NCBI GenBank assembly: GCA_020055645.1
Contig: CM034546.1
Location: 16,616,001 to 16,680,000 of the forward strand
Length of the DNA: 64,000 nucleotides
Reading direction: 5' to 3'
Source of the DNA: Tomocerus qinae
Lineage: Eukaryota; Arthropoda; Collembola; Entomobryomorpha; Tomoceridae
This document shows, piece after piece, positions 1 to 12,910 of this stretch; position 1 is the first letter of the stretch, and every line of letters starts with the position of its first letter. The notes beneath the pieces are model-generated. The model ran no database searches. It had not been told where the DNA came from and worked only from the letters and a program-made list of their open reading frames with translations. The translations under genes were made by a program, and so were the position numbers.

Positions 1-2635
1 AGATGAGGTGCGGGATAATTTTCCTCAGCCTTCTTTAAACTTCTTGATGCGTAAGCTACTACTTTCCATGTGCCATCGGTCTGTTTTTGTTCTAATGTAG
101 CACCTAGTCCTAACTTAGATGCATCAGTGTAGACACGTGTTGGAACGTTATCTCTTGGATATGCCATGACCATTGGTGAACATAAAATGTCTTTGAGCTT
201 TTCGAATGCAGTTTGATGCTCTTCTTTCCATTCAAATTTCGCGTTTTTATGAGTTAGCTTGTTTAGAGGCTTACATAAGTTAGAGTACAGGGGAATGAAT
301 CTTCGATAATAGCCACATAAATGCACAAATGAGCGAATGTCTCTAACAGTTTTTGGGACTGGGAATTCTTTAACGGCCTTGCACTTATCTGGATCAGGAG
401 ATATTCCATCTTTTGAAACTATGTGACCTAGGAACTTAAGTTTATCGCAACCGAACTTACATTTCTCTGGTTTAAGTTTGAGACCGGCGTTAGCAATAGC
501 GATGAAAACTGCTTCTAAATGGTCAAGATGGGACTCAAAATCACGGCTATGAATAATAATATCGTCTAAGTACGCAAGTGCTACAGTCCATTTTAAACCA
601 CCTAACACGGCGTCCATTAATCTTTGAAATGTTTGAGAAGCTCCACATAATCCGAAACCCATTCTCGTGAAATGGTATAGTCCGTCTCCTGTAATGAAGG
701 CGGTCTTTAAAACAGAACTAGGATCCATTGGAATCTGATTATAGGCATCAGCCATCCAATGCATCATCATTACGGAGTAATGGGTAGCGATCTACAACAG
801 TTTTAGCATTTAGAGCACGATAGTCAATGCAAAAGCGAGTAGTTTTATCTTGTTTTGGGACAAGGACTACTGGACTAGACCATGGAGAATTGGAATGCTC
901 AATGACTCCTTTTTCTAACATTTCGTTGACTTGTTTATTAATTTCAACGCGTTCGGCAAATGAATAGCGATATGGTCTTTGCTTAATGGGAATGTTGTCA
1001 TGCGTTTCAATTTTATGAGTAATGAGATGAGTGCAACCTATGTCGTTTGGATGCTGTTTAAAAACTTCGGGATAACTCATTAATAGTTCGTATAATTTGT
1101 ACTTTTGTTCATCATTGAGATTATTTCCTAATGTGACTTTGTTTGCAAAGAATTGACTTTCTGGAGATAAAGATTGAAGCAATTGATCAGCTGTTAAATC
1201 GCTTTTGGTTTCAGAAGAAATGGTTGAACGATTAGAAATCATATGTTCCTCAGCTTTATCTAAGTCTCCTACGATTTGATCAGGAGTGAAACTTTCGCAA
1301 TTTCCTTTGCTTGCATCAGGTTTTAATTTTACTATGCGAGAGGAGAAATTGCAAATATAAGTAAATCCTTTGCCATTTTCTAGATGAACTATGGAGTTTC
1401 CTACTGTGACAGATTTGTAAAATCGTAGACGTTTGTCAGGAATGACGAGAACATCATTAGAAGAAGGACTCTTTGCATAAACTTCAATTCTAACTGCAGT
1501 GTTTGGAGGAAGAACTGCTGAATTGATTAGTCTTAATTTACAATGTTGCTTATTGTTGGACTCAGGGATAGCGGCTGACAACTCGGCTGGGAGAGAGCTA
1601 CTACTAGAGGAGGTTGATTCTGAGTCTGACTTATCGAATTCTTCGCCTAAAAGAGAATCGGCGGGATTAGTAGACTGAACAGATGAGACTGGAATTGGAA
1701 TAGGCTTTGTTTCTGCTAACTTCAAGTGCTTTCTAGGAGCGTCTAAGTTCATGTTGATGCCATAATAAAACTTGCCATTTTCGTAATCTAAGTGAACTTT
1801 GTATGCACGAAGCCAATCTACTCCTAGAACCATACAAATATTTAATCAAGGGACTATGAAGAATCTCCAGAGAATTTCCTTGTTTTCATCAACAGAGATG
1901 AACATTTCTACTTGCTGAGTTACGGGAATAGATCTGAATTTACCAACTGACAACTTAACTCTAAATGGTTCGATATTTGAAATTCTATGAAAAGTGTCAG
2001 GACGAGCGCATCTGATGAGTTTTTGTAAAGTTTGGGGACTAACGGCTGAAATTGTAGCGCCAGTGTCCGTAAGAGTTGGTCGATTCAACAAAAACTTCGC
2101 ATCCTCTAAGAACATGCCTTCTACCTCGTGCTCGATAACGTACTGGGTAAATTCCACGCTCAGCTTGAGTTACTGGAGTTGCCTCGGAACTAAATGAATT
2201 AGACTCAGAATTGTATGTTGCTCCGCTTTCTGAAGCTGCATGATTGGGTTTAGAAACGTTACTTTGAAAATTAGCCTTGATGCTGTTAAATGATTGGTCT
2301 GCTCTAATGATAGCATGTTTCCAATTATAGTTGGCTAAATGATTGGGTAAAGGTTTAGTGGGTTTTAAAGGTGCAGGCACTGGTGCCGACTGCAACTTAA
2401 TTTTAGCAATTGTAGCTATTGGGTCATTATTTTTAGATGCTAACATAGGGCTACGCATCGTTGAAGAAGAATTCTTAACTACATCAGCATAGGAGCTGGG
2501 ATTAATAGAAGGAACTAAATTAACATTAATGGAATTACTATTGTTATCTAACATATTGGAAAGAGATGAATTATCAGTAGAAACTAAATTATTATTATTG
2601 TTTAAAGAAGAACTATTTACATTTGATTCACTCAT
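1..2635 (-). pseudogene. pol: Broken pol (protease, reverse transcriptase, RNase H start)
   Basis: The minus-strand frame opens at 2635 with an Asn/Ser-rich leader. It lies in the -1 frame relative to gag and begins 12 nt past the gag stop. The aspartic protease motif DTGA is read near 2060 in a shifted frame (about 1846-2157). The segment 748-1833 resumes in another frame with the pre-RT region and the start of the RT fingers, ending at YPLLRNDDALDG and a stop. A short deletion there (near 745) removes the stretch before the next RT motif and shifts the frame. From about 740 to base 1 the frame is open again, with the RT catalytic YLDD (about 560-570), the RNase H start TDAS (near 90) and no stop before the window edge. 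Visible lesions are a frameshift near 2100-2157, a stop or frameshift near 1840, and the deletion near 745. Confidence 0.85.
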
Positions 2636-2646
2636 GGGAAGCTTCG

Positions 2647-3915
2647 TCAGCGCTTGAAGTTTTCCGACTGCGTAACTGGAGTAATTTGCGCAACAGCAGA
2701 AGGTTGTTGTTGGTTTTGTGGCAATTGGGAATTTGTTTGCGCATTTGGTTGGTTTTGGTAAGGCTGGTTATAATAAGGCGCCCGCGGACGGTAAGAATTA
2801 TTGGGACGATAGCCTGAATTGCCTTGGCGATACTGAGGGCGGAAAACTGGCGAGCCTTGACGCCAATTAGAACTTTGGGGCCCAGAATTATTTTGGGACT
2901 CTGCAGCTAAACACTGTCTACATTCAGACCAACAATGTCCAGGACGATTGCAAAATGCGTATGGACGACTATTCTGGTCGTATGGAAGCGCACCTCTAAG
3001 TCGTGGATAACACTTCTCCCAAGTGTGGTTGAGTTTATTGCAAAACGTGCATCTAACTGGATTTTCTCCACCGCGCAAATAATTTTCGAATGGTTGAGTT
3101 TTATCCATATAGGTACTAGTACGATTAGAATTGCCAGAAGGGGCTGCGGCTGAGTCTTGTGAACTAACTGAACGAGTGCGTGCTACTTGGGACGCATAAG
3201 TTTCAGACAATTTGCGTAGAGTGTTCAAAAATTCTAATGGAGTTGGAACTGTAACCATTGCCATATTCATTTGTAAGTTAGATGGAAGACCTTGGGACAA
3301 TTGCCTAACTCGTTCTTCGTCTGACATGTTTGGATTTATGCTAGTCAGAATTTCCAACTTGCTAGTAACGTAGGCTTGTGGATCATCACCTAACTTAAAT
3401 CTAATTGCCTTGTTCTTAGCGCGATAGATTGCTTTCTGGCTAGAATGATCGAAAAACTGAATGATTGAAGCTTTTACGTCATCCCAGATTTGATCGTGAT
3501 CAGCATTTGCAGCAGTTATGCGCGCACTAACACTAGACCAATTAGCAGACCACCAAGATCTGGCGTCTTTCTCAAGCAAGCGATCAATATTTATGAGAAT
3601 CCATTGTGAGTTAAGGCCCATGTTATCTAAATCCATTTGGAGTCTTTGCAAATACTCGGCGACATTAGTTGTGCCATCATAGTGACGAAGTTGATTTAAT
3701 CCTTCATGATGCAACCAGCGAACGGCTCCTACAGGATTGGCTGGGTTTAAATTGGCCAATGGTATTGCTGCATTAGCATTAGGAATAGCATTTGCGGCTT
3801 GGGCAGGAATAGCGGCTGCTTGGGCACGTAAGCGCTGTAACTCTACATCATTATCTGCGTTCTGAGCTAAAGCGCGGGCTAATTCAGCTTCTAATTCTGC
3901 AATGCGTTCAGCCAT
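2647..3915 (-). CDS. gag: Gag polyprotein of element 1
   Basis: An open frame of 422 codons starting at an ATG. An Ala/Asn-rich N-terminal part is followed by a Gypsy-type capsid region, starting around a LRHYDG motif near residue 75 and continuing to about residue 240. The C-terminal part has a CCHC zinc knuckle (C-x2-C-x4-H-x4-C, starting CTFC). A second, incomplete knuckle follows whose first cysteine is replaced by tyrosine (YAFC). The tail is rich in Asn, Gln, Tyr and Pro. The role in the family is to form the particle and bind the element RNA. The frame is intact although pol is decayed. Pol follows in the -1 frame, and the overlap near 2659-2665 holds GGAAAAC in gag phase, only a weak slippery candidate. 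Confidence 0.85.
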   Translation of the reverse strand: MAERIAELEAELARALAQNADNDVELQRLRAQAAAIPAQAANAIPNANAAIPLANLNPANPVGAVRWLHHEGLNQLRHYDGTTNVAEYLQRLQMDLDNMGLNSQWILINIDRLLEKDARSWWSANWSSVSARITAANADHDQIWDDVKASIIQFFDHSSQKAIYRAKNKAIRFKLGDDPQAYVTSKLEILTSINPNMSDEERVRQLSQGLPSNLQMNMAMVTVPTPLEFLNTLRKLSETYASQVARTRSVSSQDSAAAPSGNSNRTSTYMDKTQPFENYLRGGENPVRCTFCNKLNHTWEKCYPRLRGALPYDQNSRPYAFCNRPGHCWSECRQCLAAESQNNSGPQSSNWRQGSPVFRPQYRQGNSGYRPNNSYRPRAPYYNQPYQNQPNAQTNSQLPQNQQQPSAVAQITPVTQSENFKR

Positions 3916-5815
3916 GGTGAAAAGAAAATGAAAATTAAACTATAGAAATTAATGAACTGAAGAAATATTGAATAACTAAACCTAAGCTATAATTAAATGA
4001 CTCTAACTCTAATCTCAACAGCCAGTTCAGCGTTTGCCACACTAGGATGTAGGTTTTCCTTATTCGTGAACACGACGGTTGCCTTTGCGACTGTAAATGT
4101 TTCGTCCGCAGTTGGGAGATTTCTAACTACAAGTCGATAAACAACAGCAGATCGTGATACAATAATAGAATAATTGTCTAAAGGCTGGATAGTTGACTTT
4201 ATTATGAATATAATGAAATAAGATAATTAGTAGGAATTTAAGAGTTGAAGATGTTGAGAGTTGAGTTCAAGATTCCAGATTTGTAAGACCTGAAGTTAAG
4301 GTTCGCTACTTACTAATTATGGAACAGGCTAGTATCAATATAAACAGGCTAAGATAGTATTAGTATATTATATGCTGCAGAGTAAAGACAACTCGGACGT
4401 ACGTAGAGGTATATGCATGGATTTGGTTTAATCGTATTATGCAAATGGCTGTGTATTCAAATGCGGCCGTAAAATTGCGTCAAGCGATGGTAAGGTGAGC
4501 CAAGACGTGCATAATATACTTAAAAACATACGTACCTTAATATAGATACTATTTGTATACTATATTAATTGAAGTTTGAAGTAGAGTCGTCAAAAATACC
4601 AACTCGGTAGCAAGGCAGGCAAATTAGATACTAATAGCACGACGAGTGTCAAAAAATTGCACGCAGGTAAAACTACAGGCATAAGCAAATCATAATCATT
4701 AGCGTTATTAAAGTAATTCAGCTTTTTACAATTACTTGCTCGTATTTAATATACTGCGTAAGGGATTGAGTTGACCGTTCTTTGACCCAAAGAAAAGATA
4801 AGAGTGTCAAAGCAAAAAGCACTCGAACAAAGGAAACGAAAAAATTCAACGGAAAATAATAAGTGATTCCTTTGGTACATAAATAAGTACTACGAAACGG
4901 ATGGGGAATGGAAAATACAATGTAGCTACAGATAGGAGTACTTTACTTGGCTTGTTGCCTTATTTCCTAAGCGGACACTCGTAGGAATTGAAATACTGAA
5001 AAATTTGATTTTAATTCATGAATGACAAAAACGAAAATTTTACTGGGTGACTAGTAATTCGGTAAACAAGCGTAAATAAAATTCTTGGGCAGATCTGAAA
5101 ACAAACACGATTAGAATGCCTAATTTGACATGAGTACATTACATGGCATAATGTCGGCCGTAATTCGCTATGCGTTACTCGTATTTAGCGACAAAATGAA
5201 ATTAATCTGTGTGACTGCCTGTATTTTATTTTCTCAGAGATCACAACGAGAAATAAACAAATAATTTGGTGAATATTTTGCGATTGAAAATGCAAACGGT
5301 AGTAAGCAACACATTTACGACTGATCTGAATTGTGCGTAAGTAATCACACTGAGTGTTACTGACCAGATTATTGCTGAAAATGACAACTACAATGTTGTA
5401 TAATATACTTGAATGTCAGCTGATACCGAAAAATGAAAAACGTGAAATTTAGATTGTCAGCAAAAAGGTAAATACATACGGCTATCTTATACTGATACGT
5501 GCATGTGAAATACGCCTCTTCTGCAAAAATAGAATTTTGTTTGCACACAAAAGAAAAATTTTGCTAATAATATTGCTTTCTGATCATATACACAAAAACA
5601 CAAAGCTCAGTGACTGACAAAAATCTCTGTGACTCTTAAATGGAAAATATCACGCAGAAAATTGCGAAATGATTGTATTGTGTTACAGGTAAGTATAATA
5701 GTTAGCCACTATTTCACACGCGAATCATAAATGGTACCTTTATAATATGTATACGTATTTGAATGAATTTTTTTGTTGTATCCGATATGTGTTACCGAGA
5801 TTACGCAATTTGGAG
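3916..5815 (-). other. Non-coding leader of element 1
   Basis: About 1.9 kb between gag and the possible 5' LTR with no supported reading frame. A leader of nearly the same length (1.8 kb) occupies the same place in element 2, which is the main reason for reading this stretch as leader and not as host DNA. A possible splice donor (CTCG|GTAACA, minus strand) lies about 25 nt inside the putative LTR edge. Confidence 0.5.
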
Positions 5816-6433
5816 TGTCCGGGGCACGGGTCCGTTTGAGTCTTGTCAGAATGATGTGTATTGTCTTCGGTACACGTCCTCAGAATGATGTCAAAGGAGA
5901 ATAATGACACTAGGGTTTAATAATGCTGGAATATACTTTATTTTATTTTTAATGGAACGACTGTACAATTAGCGTCCGTAGAAACTTGACTATTTTAGTC
6001 GAAATGTTGATTTCCGTTAAATGGACAAGAATAAAGCCACTGGGGCAGAAAAAGCTGTGTGTCCGTTGACAGCAGAAAAGAGAGTCCCGACAAGATGTCA
6101 GCTTCTTATCGGAGAAGCATAAGAAAATCAGGGATTTTCTTATGCTTGTCATAATTGGTATAGGTATATCTATAGGCATATCGTGCATGCATTAGGCATG
6201 CACAGCAGTACCTGGCCGGTGAAGGGAATGGGAATGAACTTTGTCCAGCAAGGAACAGAGATAAGCAAATTAGCTGTGTTGCTTGCTGGATTCTGGGAGG
6301 CTACAGTAGAGATGCAATGTTCAATTGCATTCTGTCATGTCAGCATGTCTTGTCAGGAGAATAAATTATTTGCTGGGTTTTGGTGTTAAATGTACAGAGT
6401 GGGGAGAATAATGGTATAGTGTAAATAGGGACA
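5816..6433 (-). repeat. Putative 5' LTR of element 1
   Basis: The edges were chosen because the stretch begins TGTCC and ends GGGACA on the plus strand. These form short inverted ends like those of element 2 (TGTCG...CGACA). On the minus strand an AATAAA-type polyadenylation signal occurs about 125 nt before the inner edge, where an LTR would have it. The second LTR lies beyond the window, so the limits cannot be checked here. A short inverted repeat occurs at about 6114-6148. Confidence 0.35.
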
Positions 6434-9400
6434 TGGGTATATTTTTATTTTGGGAATAGCGACTGAATTTAGCGTCAGATTAAGTAGGTAAAGAATAATT
6501 TTTGAAGCGTAAATAGGAGTAATTTTTAATGGCAGAAGAATAAGTACGAATTAAATAAGTAAGGAAAGGGGGCGTTTTTCTTAGAAATCTCTCGGTGCGG
6601 ACTGCACCGTCAGAGATGTAAGTCCCGGGCCCGAGTCAAGAGGTAAGTGAATGTCTAAAGGTAAAGTTCAGGCAAGTTCACGGAAGAAATTAGATAATGA
6701 TTAGCATAGATAGATAAAGTTCAGGATAGATTAGGTAGCAGTAATAGTAATAGTGGCAGTGGCAGGACAATTTCCTAGAAAAATGAGGAGATAGTAGTGG
6801 CGACACATTCAAGGATTTAGGCAGATTTAGTCAAATCTGACTGATGGGAGCATTTGCCACTGAGAATGCAAAGTTTAGTTTGCATTCTCTCAATATCATT
6901 CCCAGGGCAAATATTTATTTCAACACTGAACTTTGAACTACAGACATGTGATAAGAAAATACGGACTAATACTTTTAGCATCATCGCAAACTTATGCACA
7001 CTGTATACTCCAACTCTATGATGTAATTAAAATTATATTGGATTAACTTGAAAAGTGAACTTGAAACTGTGAAAACGTAACAATAGCCTGTATAGACTAA
7101 CTAAATTACTTGCTGAACAGAGCAACTGCTTGCATGAGTTACAAATTTGACTATACTTTACTTACTATAAAGAAGTCTGAACCTGAACAAACATATAATC
7201 ACAACATTTTCAGATCCATGGGTGCATTTGTAGGCCATTATTTCTAGGAGTAGCTAGGAAGAGACAGAAATATTGAAGTGGCAATGCAATCCTGGCCGTA
7301 ACATATAAATACACATACATAAATGAGACCGTAAGTTCGAAACCTAGCCTAGGCACCTAAACAAAAAGTGAGACGAGTGATTAGCTGCAGAGAGGAAGCT
7401 GCAATAAAGCATAAGATAAAAGGAAGTGCTATAATTTTTGCATTGTTCTTTTTAATGCGAGTCTCCTCACTGCAGAAGAACCCATCTGCAATTGTTTTAC
7501 TCCAGATGTTTTTGGGCCAATATTCTGCAGTGAACTAACTGCAGTTAGCAGTAGGCAAATGTTCATTTTCCTAGATGCGGAGATTATGCTGCAAAGCTTA
7601 GTTGCATGCTGCATAACTCCCTAACAAGATAATTTGCTGCCACTAAATTAAAGTCGATATTTTGGCCCAGTATTTTCTGCAGTTCGAGTTTGCAGTGCAA
7701 AGACTGCAGAGCATTCTGCAGGACGACTTTTAATGGGAATTATTCAAATCTAAATCCAATTTTTTAGTGTTGCTGAGGCTTTTACATACAATACAGACAA
7801 CAACTCAGTAAGATTGAAATTCGATATTTTATATCTAACTTCAAAGTGTCTCAAAAACTGAAATTTTAAAAGCTCCATCCACAAAATTTTTAATTTAACA
7901 AAATAAAATTTTTATGTTACCTGAGCCTTTATTACTAAGAGTAGACGTACGATCTTGAAAATTCTAACGAAGTAAATTGTTGCAGAAAATATTCACTGTT
8001 TTACATGGACATACTAATTATTAAATTTTTTATTTTGTGGATGATGACATGCAACATATGAGAAGGTGAACTGAACTGAATTTGTGGTCCTTTAAATTAC
8101 TGTAATCAATTGGATAATTAAGAACTACGTACGATTTGTTTTTATTGATTCACTCAACCATACACACTTATATTAAATCTATACGCACAAAGGTTGTTAT
8201 CATTTTTGATTAGGTACTTGCTACGTTAATAACTACTTCCAATTTATGGAAGTAGGGTGTTTGAAAATGATTCTTCTGAATAAACTATTTGCACCCAGTT
8301 GGTCAAGTCATAAATTTGTTTTTGTAACAATGTAGTAGGAAGTTGCCAACGAGAGAAAGGATACGATATGTACAAAAACTAAAGACGGCATTTATGTTTT
8401 AAGTTTTTTGAGGCTTTTAAAAAAATAAGATAAATTTTTCCGAAACTTTTCCCCGGAGATATTTGATTTTCCTACTAAAATGCAGTACTGTATGTATTTG
8501 TGGTAGGACAGCCTAGGGAACCTGCATATATTGCGTAATATTATATATTAAGTAACCGAATGGACTTCTGATTGTATCCACAAATTGGTTTAGAAGTCTA
8601 TGTTTCTCAACTACATTTTTTGTCATTTCATAACGCAACGACTTATCTAGGCAATGTCTGTGGGAACAGATTGGGAACACAGCAAACAATTTTTCATCTA
8701 AATCACTTGGATAATCTTGTGGCCAAATTAAATTCACAGAATATCTTCATTCGATAAAGACAGAACAAACCAAGACAGACATCGAAAATATCAGTAATAA
8801 TCAACATTTGTACATGACTTTGTAAACACTAAATTTTTTTGGTAACCATCATGTAAATAAAAGGATATTCAGCCAAGTTGTATCTATCAATTAGCCAATT
8901 CCCTACATCTCCTTGCTTGACTTCACCATGACTTATATGATAAATCAATATTGCCCCCAGTTTATCGATTGGATCCAAATTGAATGCAATATGCACCACA
9001 AAAACAAAACGACCAAACAGTCTTGGAAGTGCCAGCTTCAATGTATCATTTTTATTAAAATCTCTCTTGCACCTATTAATTTCTAATAAATCTGCCTGTA
9101 GTGAATTTAATAATTCTAAGTTGCAGTACTTTTCTTCTTCGTTGAATTTAAGTTTTGTAAATGTGAATGGAGTGTTGATTTCTTGTCATTCCTTTACCGA
9201 TGGCTCTTTCACAAATGGACTATTCAAAGATTTTGGCTGTAAAATTATATCAATGTAACAATCTTTTCAAGATTCAAGACATTTTTCAGTTTCCAACCAA
9301 ACGATGATTCAATCAAGTGGAAAAGAAGCAGCAAATAACGAGTCATTTTATAATTTACCAATTGTACGAACTGAATTTATATTCCTTAATCTGTGAATAC

Positions 9401-10580
9401 CTTTTCACTGCTCTTAAGATTTTAAATTGTCGAAGCTAACTGGCCGAGTCATGACGTATTATACACAACCATTAAATTTAATCAATGTTGTTTCAAGTTT
9501 TTCCATCAAGGTCTCAAAATTCTCAAGCAAAACAAATGAATAATTCGTAGCCACACTTGTCCGGCTCTAGTATTTTTTAGTTCATGTAATTACATTACAA
9601 GTACGATCACAGCGATGCAGACGTTATTAGACAAATGAGTCCATTGGCAAGTTGAAACTAAAATAACCGATAAGAAGTCTACAAATCGATTATTTGGGTA
9701 TACCTTTAATATACATAATAATATGTAAAGATAGTAAAGCTTGAAATGACGAAATAAAATTAATTTCATTCGCAGTATTTGTTTGTCGACTGTACGTTCA
9801 TAATCGCACAATCCTTCCATTCTCAATCAATGCTGCTTCCCTTCGGAGTATATTACTATAATGCGTTCACCGAGCAAAATATGTAACAAAAATATTATCT
9901 AAAAATGATACTCGTCTAATAATAAAATTATGTTTTATCTTATTTATTACAGTCAACAGATACGACCACAAATAATAATAATAATATATTCTCATATTAT
10001 TGGAAAAGGTTTCACTCAGATACACTTTCATGCAATTCAGTTATGTGGTTTCCTAAATATTTATATTATACTTGCTAAAGTTGACATTTATAACATTTTA
10101 CACTTAACCACTCATCTGTAAAAAATAATTTAAATTTCTAGTTGATTGTTTGTATAAATAAGATATTTGAAATATTATCTTGTTTATAAATCACCTGCGC
10201 ATCACATGCAGATCATACTTCAAAGCTTATAAGTTATACTTTATACTTAATAAATTACAATTTTATTACATTCTTAAAAAGCCCTATATTTGAAGCTAAG
10301 ACAACACAAACTGAATATGCCTAAAAATTATTAAAATTAAAATTTATTACACAATGATGGAGACCTGGCGTTAATAGATTATAGGTATACAGGAATATGT
10401 TTAGATTATGAATGTATTGATGTTAGGTTAACCCAATTTAAAGCAGAGTAAATATTTTGAGTATTAGTCAAACTGGTTTTGATGGCATTTGTTATTAGTT
10501 ATCATTGAATCCGTTGTCACTTAAATGTGTGTATATGTGGCCCATTTAATATTTTACTGTAATATTTGTTTTACGTGTAT
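6434..10580. other. AT-rich intergenic DNA, no gene seen
   Basis: Short open stretches occur on both strands but none has a recognisable motif, splice structure or signal peptide. The stretch 7380-7735 is unusually rich in CTGCAG and related CTGCA words. A short AAT run occurs near 9970-9988. I see no RNA gene or further mobile element that I can support. Confidence 0.5.
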
Positions 10581-10587
10581 TTACCAT

Positions 10588-10935
10588 ACAAAGCTACGGC
10601 TATGTTTCTTATTCCGTAGACGAGGTTTCAATTCTAATATACCTATTTCCACGCAAGTTAGTCGCTAGTTATCTTATCTCAATTATTTCCTTCATTCACT
10701 CTTTGATTTGCTACACAACCTAATTATTGTTGTATTGTACACTCTACATACCTTTTTAATACTTTTACGCGTCCTTATCAAGCAAAGCCACGTTTCTTAG
10801 TTAGTAGAAATGGTTTTAGTTATATCTATTTCCACGCAAGTGAGCCGCTTATCTTATCTCATTCATATCCTACACTACAGTCTTCATTTGGTTTGCTAAA
10901 TAACCCAATTATTAATAAAAACATTCTTGTATTGT
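10588..10935. repeat. Diverged tandem duplication, about 150-190 bp per copy
   Basis: Two direct copies (about 10588-10735 and 10783-10935) share, in order: AAAGC(T/C)ACG...GTTTCTTA, TATTTCCACGCAAGT, CTTATCTCA, a stretch around TTTGCTA, AACC(T/C)AATTATT and TTGTATTGTA. They differ by substitutions and small indels. Neither copy has coding potential. Confidence 0.65.
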
Positions 10936-12004
10936 ATTGTAAAATTTTTATGCAAAATTTCTTTATATCAATTTATCAAATAGGGCTGAGAAAGAAGTAA
11001 GATCAATTTATACTCAAAATTTTATAATCACTTTTTCAAAGCCCATTTATATATAAAATTGGCTATCCGCGTGAAAGTTTTTTTCCTAGATCACAATGTG
11101 GCCATTCATTCAAAAAAGTTCATGTTTCGTTCTACATGAGTTACATGAGCTTAAAAAATTTATTTCATGTAAGTCAGCAACAAGAATTGTTGGTTCATAT
11201 TGGTGGTCAAAAACTCCAATTTCTTTCTATAGCGATTCAAATCATTTTGCCCAATAGTAAAAGCAAACAAACCATTGCGCATTGGATGCTCAACAAAATG
11301 TTTTTTGTCATTTCTACATGAAGGACCAGAGTCTTTTCCCGGAGAACTTTTCCACTTGTTTAGTACTTGGTTGAAATGAGTGAATCCATCTATGGACAAC
11401 CAATGAATAAAATCGACATCTTAGATTACCATAAATATAGTCTCAAAAAATCAGAAATGTCAAAAACTACCAGAATAAGTGGTTCAAACATTTTCTAAAA
11501 ATCTCTAAACCCCTTCCAAGGGGGGTAAAAGTAAACAGAAATTACAGAAAATCATGTGTGACTAAATAATGAGATGATTATATCTCAGTAACAGTGCAAG
11601 GTATCAGTAAGAAATATTTTTTAAAAATACAAATGGGTATTGTAGATTAGTATAGAAACAAATTTTATTTCTCATTGTTCGCTGCGTTTTTCGAAATAGA
11701 TCAAAATTTCCAAATTTTTTCAATTGGAGAATAACAAGCGTGTCCCACAATTGCCCATGGAGAAGTTTGACTTGAGATCAGAATAACGGGAATCTGACGA
11801 AACAGATGCAATTTATTCCGCCGTGGGCAATTGTTGGGACCCCGGAGATATTGTCGTTCAAAGTTTGGCAAAAAGTGACTATTTTTGAACCAAAATTAGT
11901 CCAGGATTTCATAAACAGGCATAAAAATGAAACTGGTTAATTAAAATATTAAATAGTTTTTCAACCCAACTACTTATATTAAAATGTTTAGATAATTAAC
12001 AGAT
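10936..12004. other. Intergenic DNA with one imperfect palindrome
   Basis: No gene is supported. An imperfect inverted repeat has arms at about 11743-11761 and 11820-11838 (TCCCACAATTGCCCATGG against TCCCAACAATTGCCCACGG on the other strand). A 26-bp word at about 11380-11406 (containing GAATCCATCTATGGACAAC) recurs inverted, with one mismatch, at about 13070-13096. Confidence 0.5.
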
Positions 12005-12910
12005 GCGTATATTAGACATATATTGTTATATATTAGTGATACAGGCTTATATATTAGGCGTATATGCCCCTATATTGGCCATATTTGTTAATATAATCAG
12101 ACATATATGGCTATATATTAGAAATTTATGACTATATATAGGGCATATATCAATATATATTATGTGGGCGTATATGTATATAGTGGGCATATATAGGTAT
12201 ATACTGGGCATATATAGGTATATGTAGAGGCATATATAGGTATATGTAGGGCATATATAGGTATATGTAGGGCATAAATAGGTATATATTGGGCATATAT
12301 AGCTATATAATGGGCATATCAAAGCTATATAATGGGCATATATAGCTATATAATGGCCATATATAGCTATAGTAATGGGCATATAAAGCTATATAATGGG
12401 CATATATAGCTATATAATAGCACATTACATATAGCTATATAATGGGCATATATAGCTATATATTGGGCATATATAGGGACATATAGGTATATATTGGGCA
12501 TATATAGGAACATATAGGTATATATTGGGCATATATAGGTATATATTGGGCATATATAGCTATATATTGGGTATATGTGAGGTATATATTAGGTATATAT
12601 TGGTCAAATATGGGTATATATTAGTCATATATGGGTATATATTGGGCATATATAGGTATATACTGGGCAAATATAGCTATATAATGGGCATATATAGCTA
12701 TATATTGGGAATATATAGGTACATATAGGTATATATGAATGGTCATACATAGGGTATGTATTCTGCATATTTAGGTATATATTGGGCATATATATGTATG
12801 CATTGGGCTTATATAGTTATATATTAGGAATATATAGCTTTATATTGGGTATATATGTGTATATATGGCCATATTTTGTCATATATGGCTATATGTTACT
12901 GATATAAATG
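12005..12910. repeat. AT-rich minisatellite, about 20-21 bp unit
   Basis: About 0.9 kb of degenerate tandem units around GGGCATATATAGGTATATAT, with variants carrying AGCTATATAA. Units keep the GGGCATATAT core for most of the array and decay towards both ends. Because the unit is nearly self-complementary, long open frames rich in Tyr and Ile appear on both strands. I do not regard these as genes. Confidence 0.9.

Larger units (their letters stand above)
1..6433 (-). mobile_element. Ty3/Gypsy-type LTR retrotransposon 1, partial and decayed
   Basis: Read on the minus strand, the order is a possible 5' LTR (5816-6433), a non-coding leader (3916-5815), gag (2647-3915) and pol (2635 down to the left edge, where it is still open). 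The rest of pol, any third gene and the 3' LTR lie outside the window. Gag is open, but pol has at least three breaks, so the copy is not autonomous. Its layout (long leader, gag, pol in the -1 frame, Asn/Ser-rich pol start) matches the second element at 33593-44432, but the sequences are clearly different families. The outer limit depends on an unconfirmed LTR edge. Confidence 0.85.

Noticed and set aside
7380-7735. CTGCAG-rich stretch as a tandem repeat or regulatory array
   Set aside because: Spacing between the words is irregular and no longer unit is shared.
8513-9258. Overlapping frames of 60-90 codons on both strands as a gene
   Set aside because: No recognisable motif, splice structure or start context.
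12047-12728. Tyr/Ile-rich open frames on both strands
   Set aside because: They are translations of the AT minisatellite and change with unit register; no gene features.
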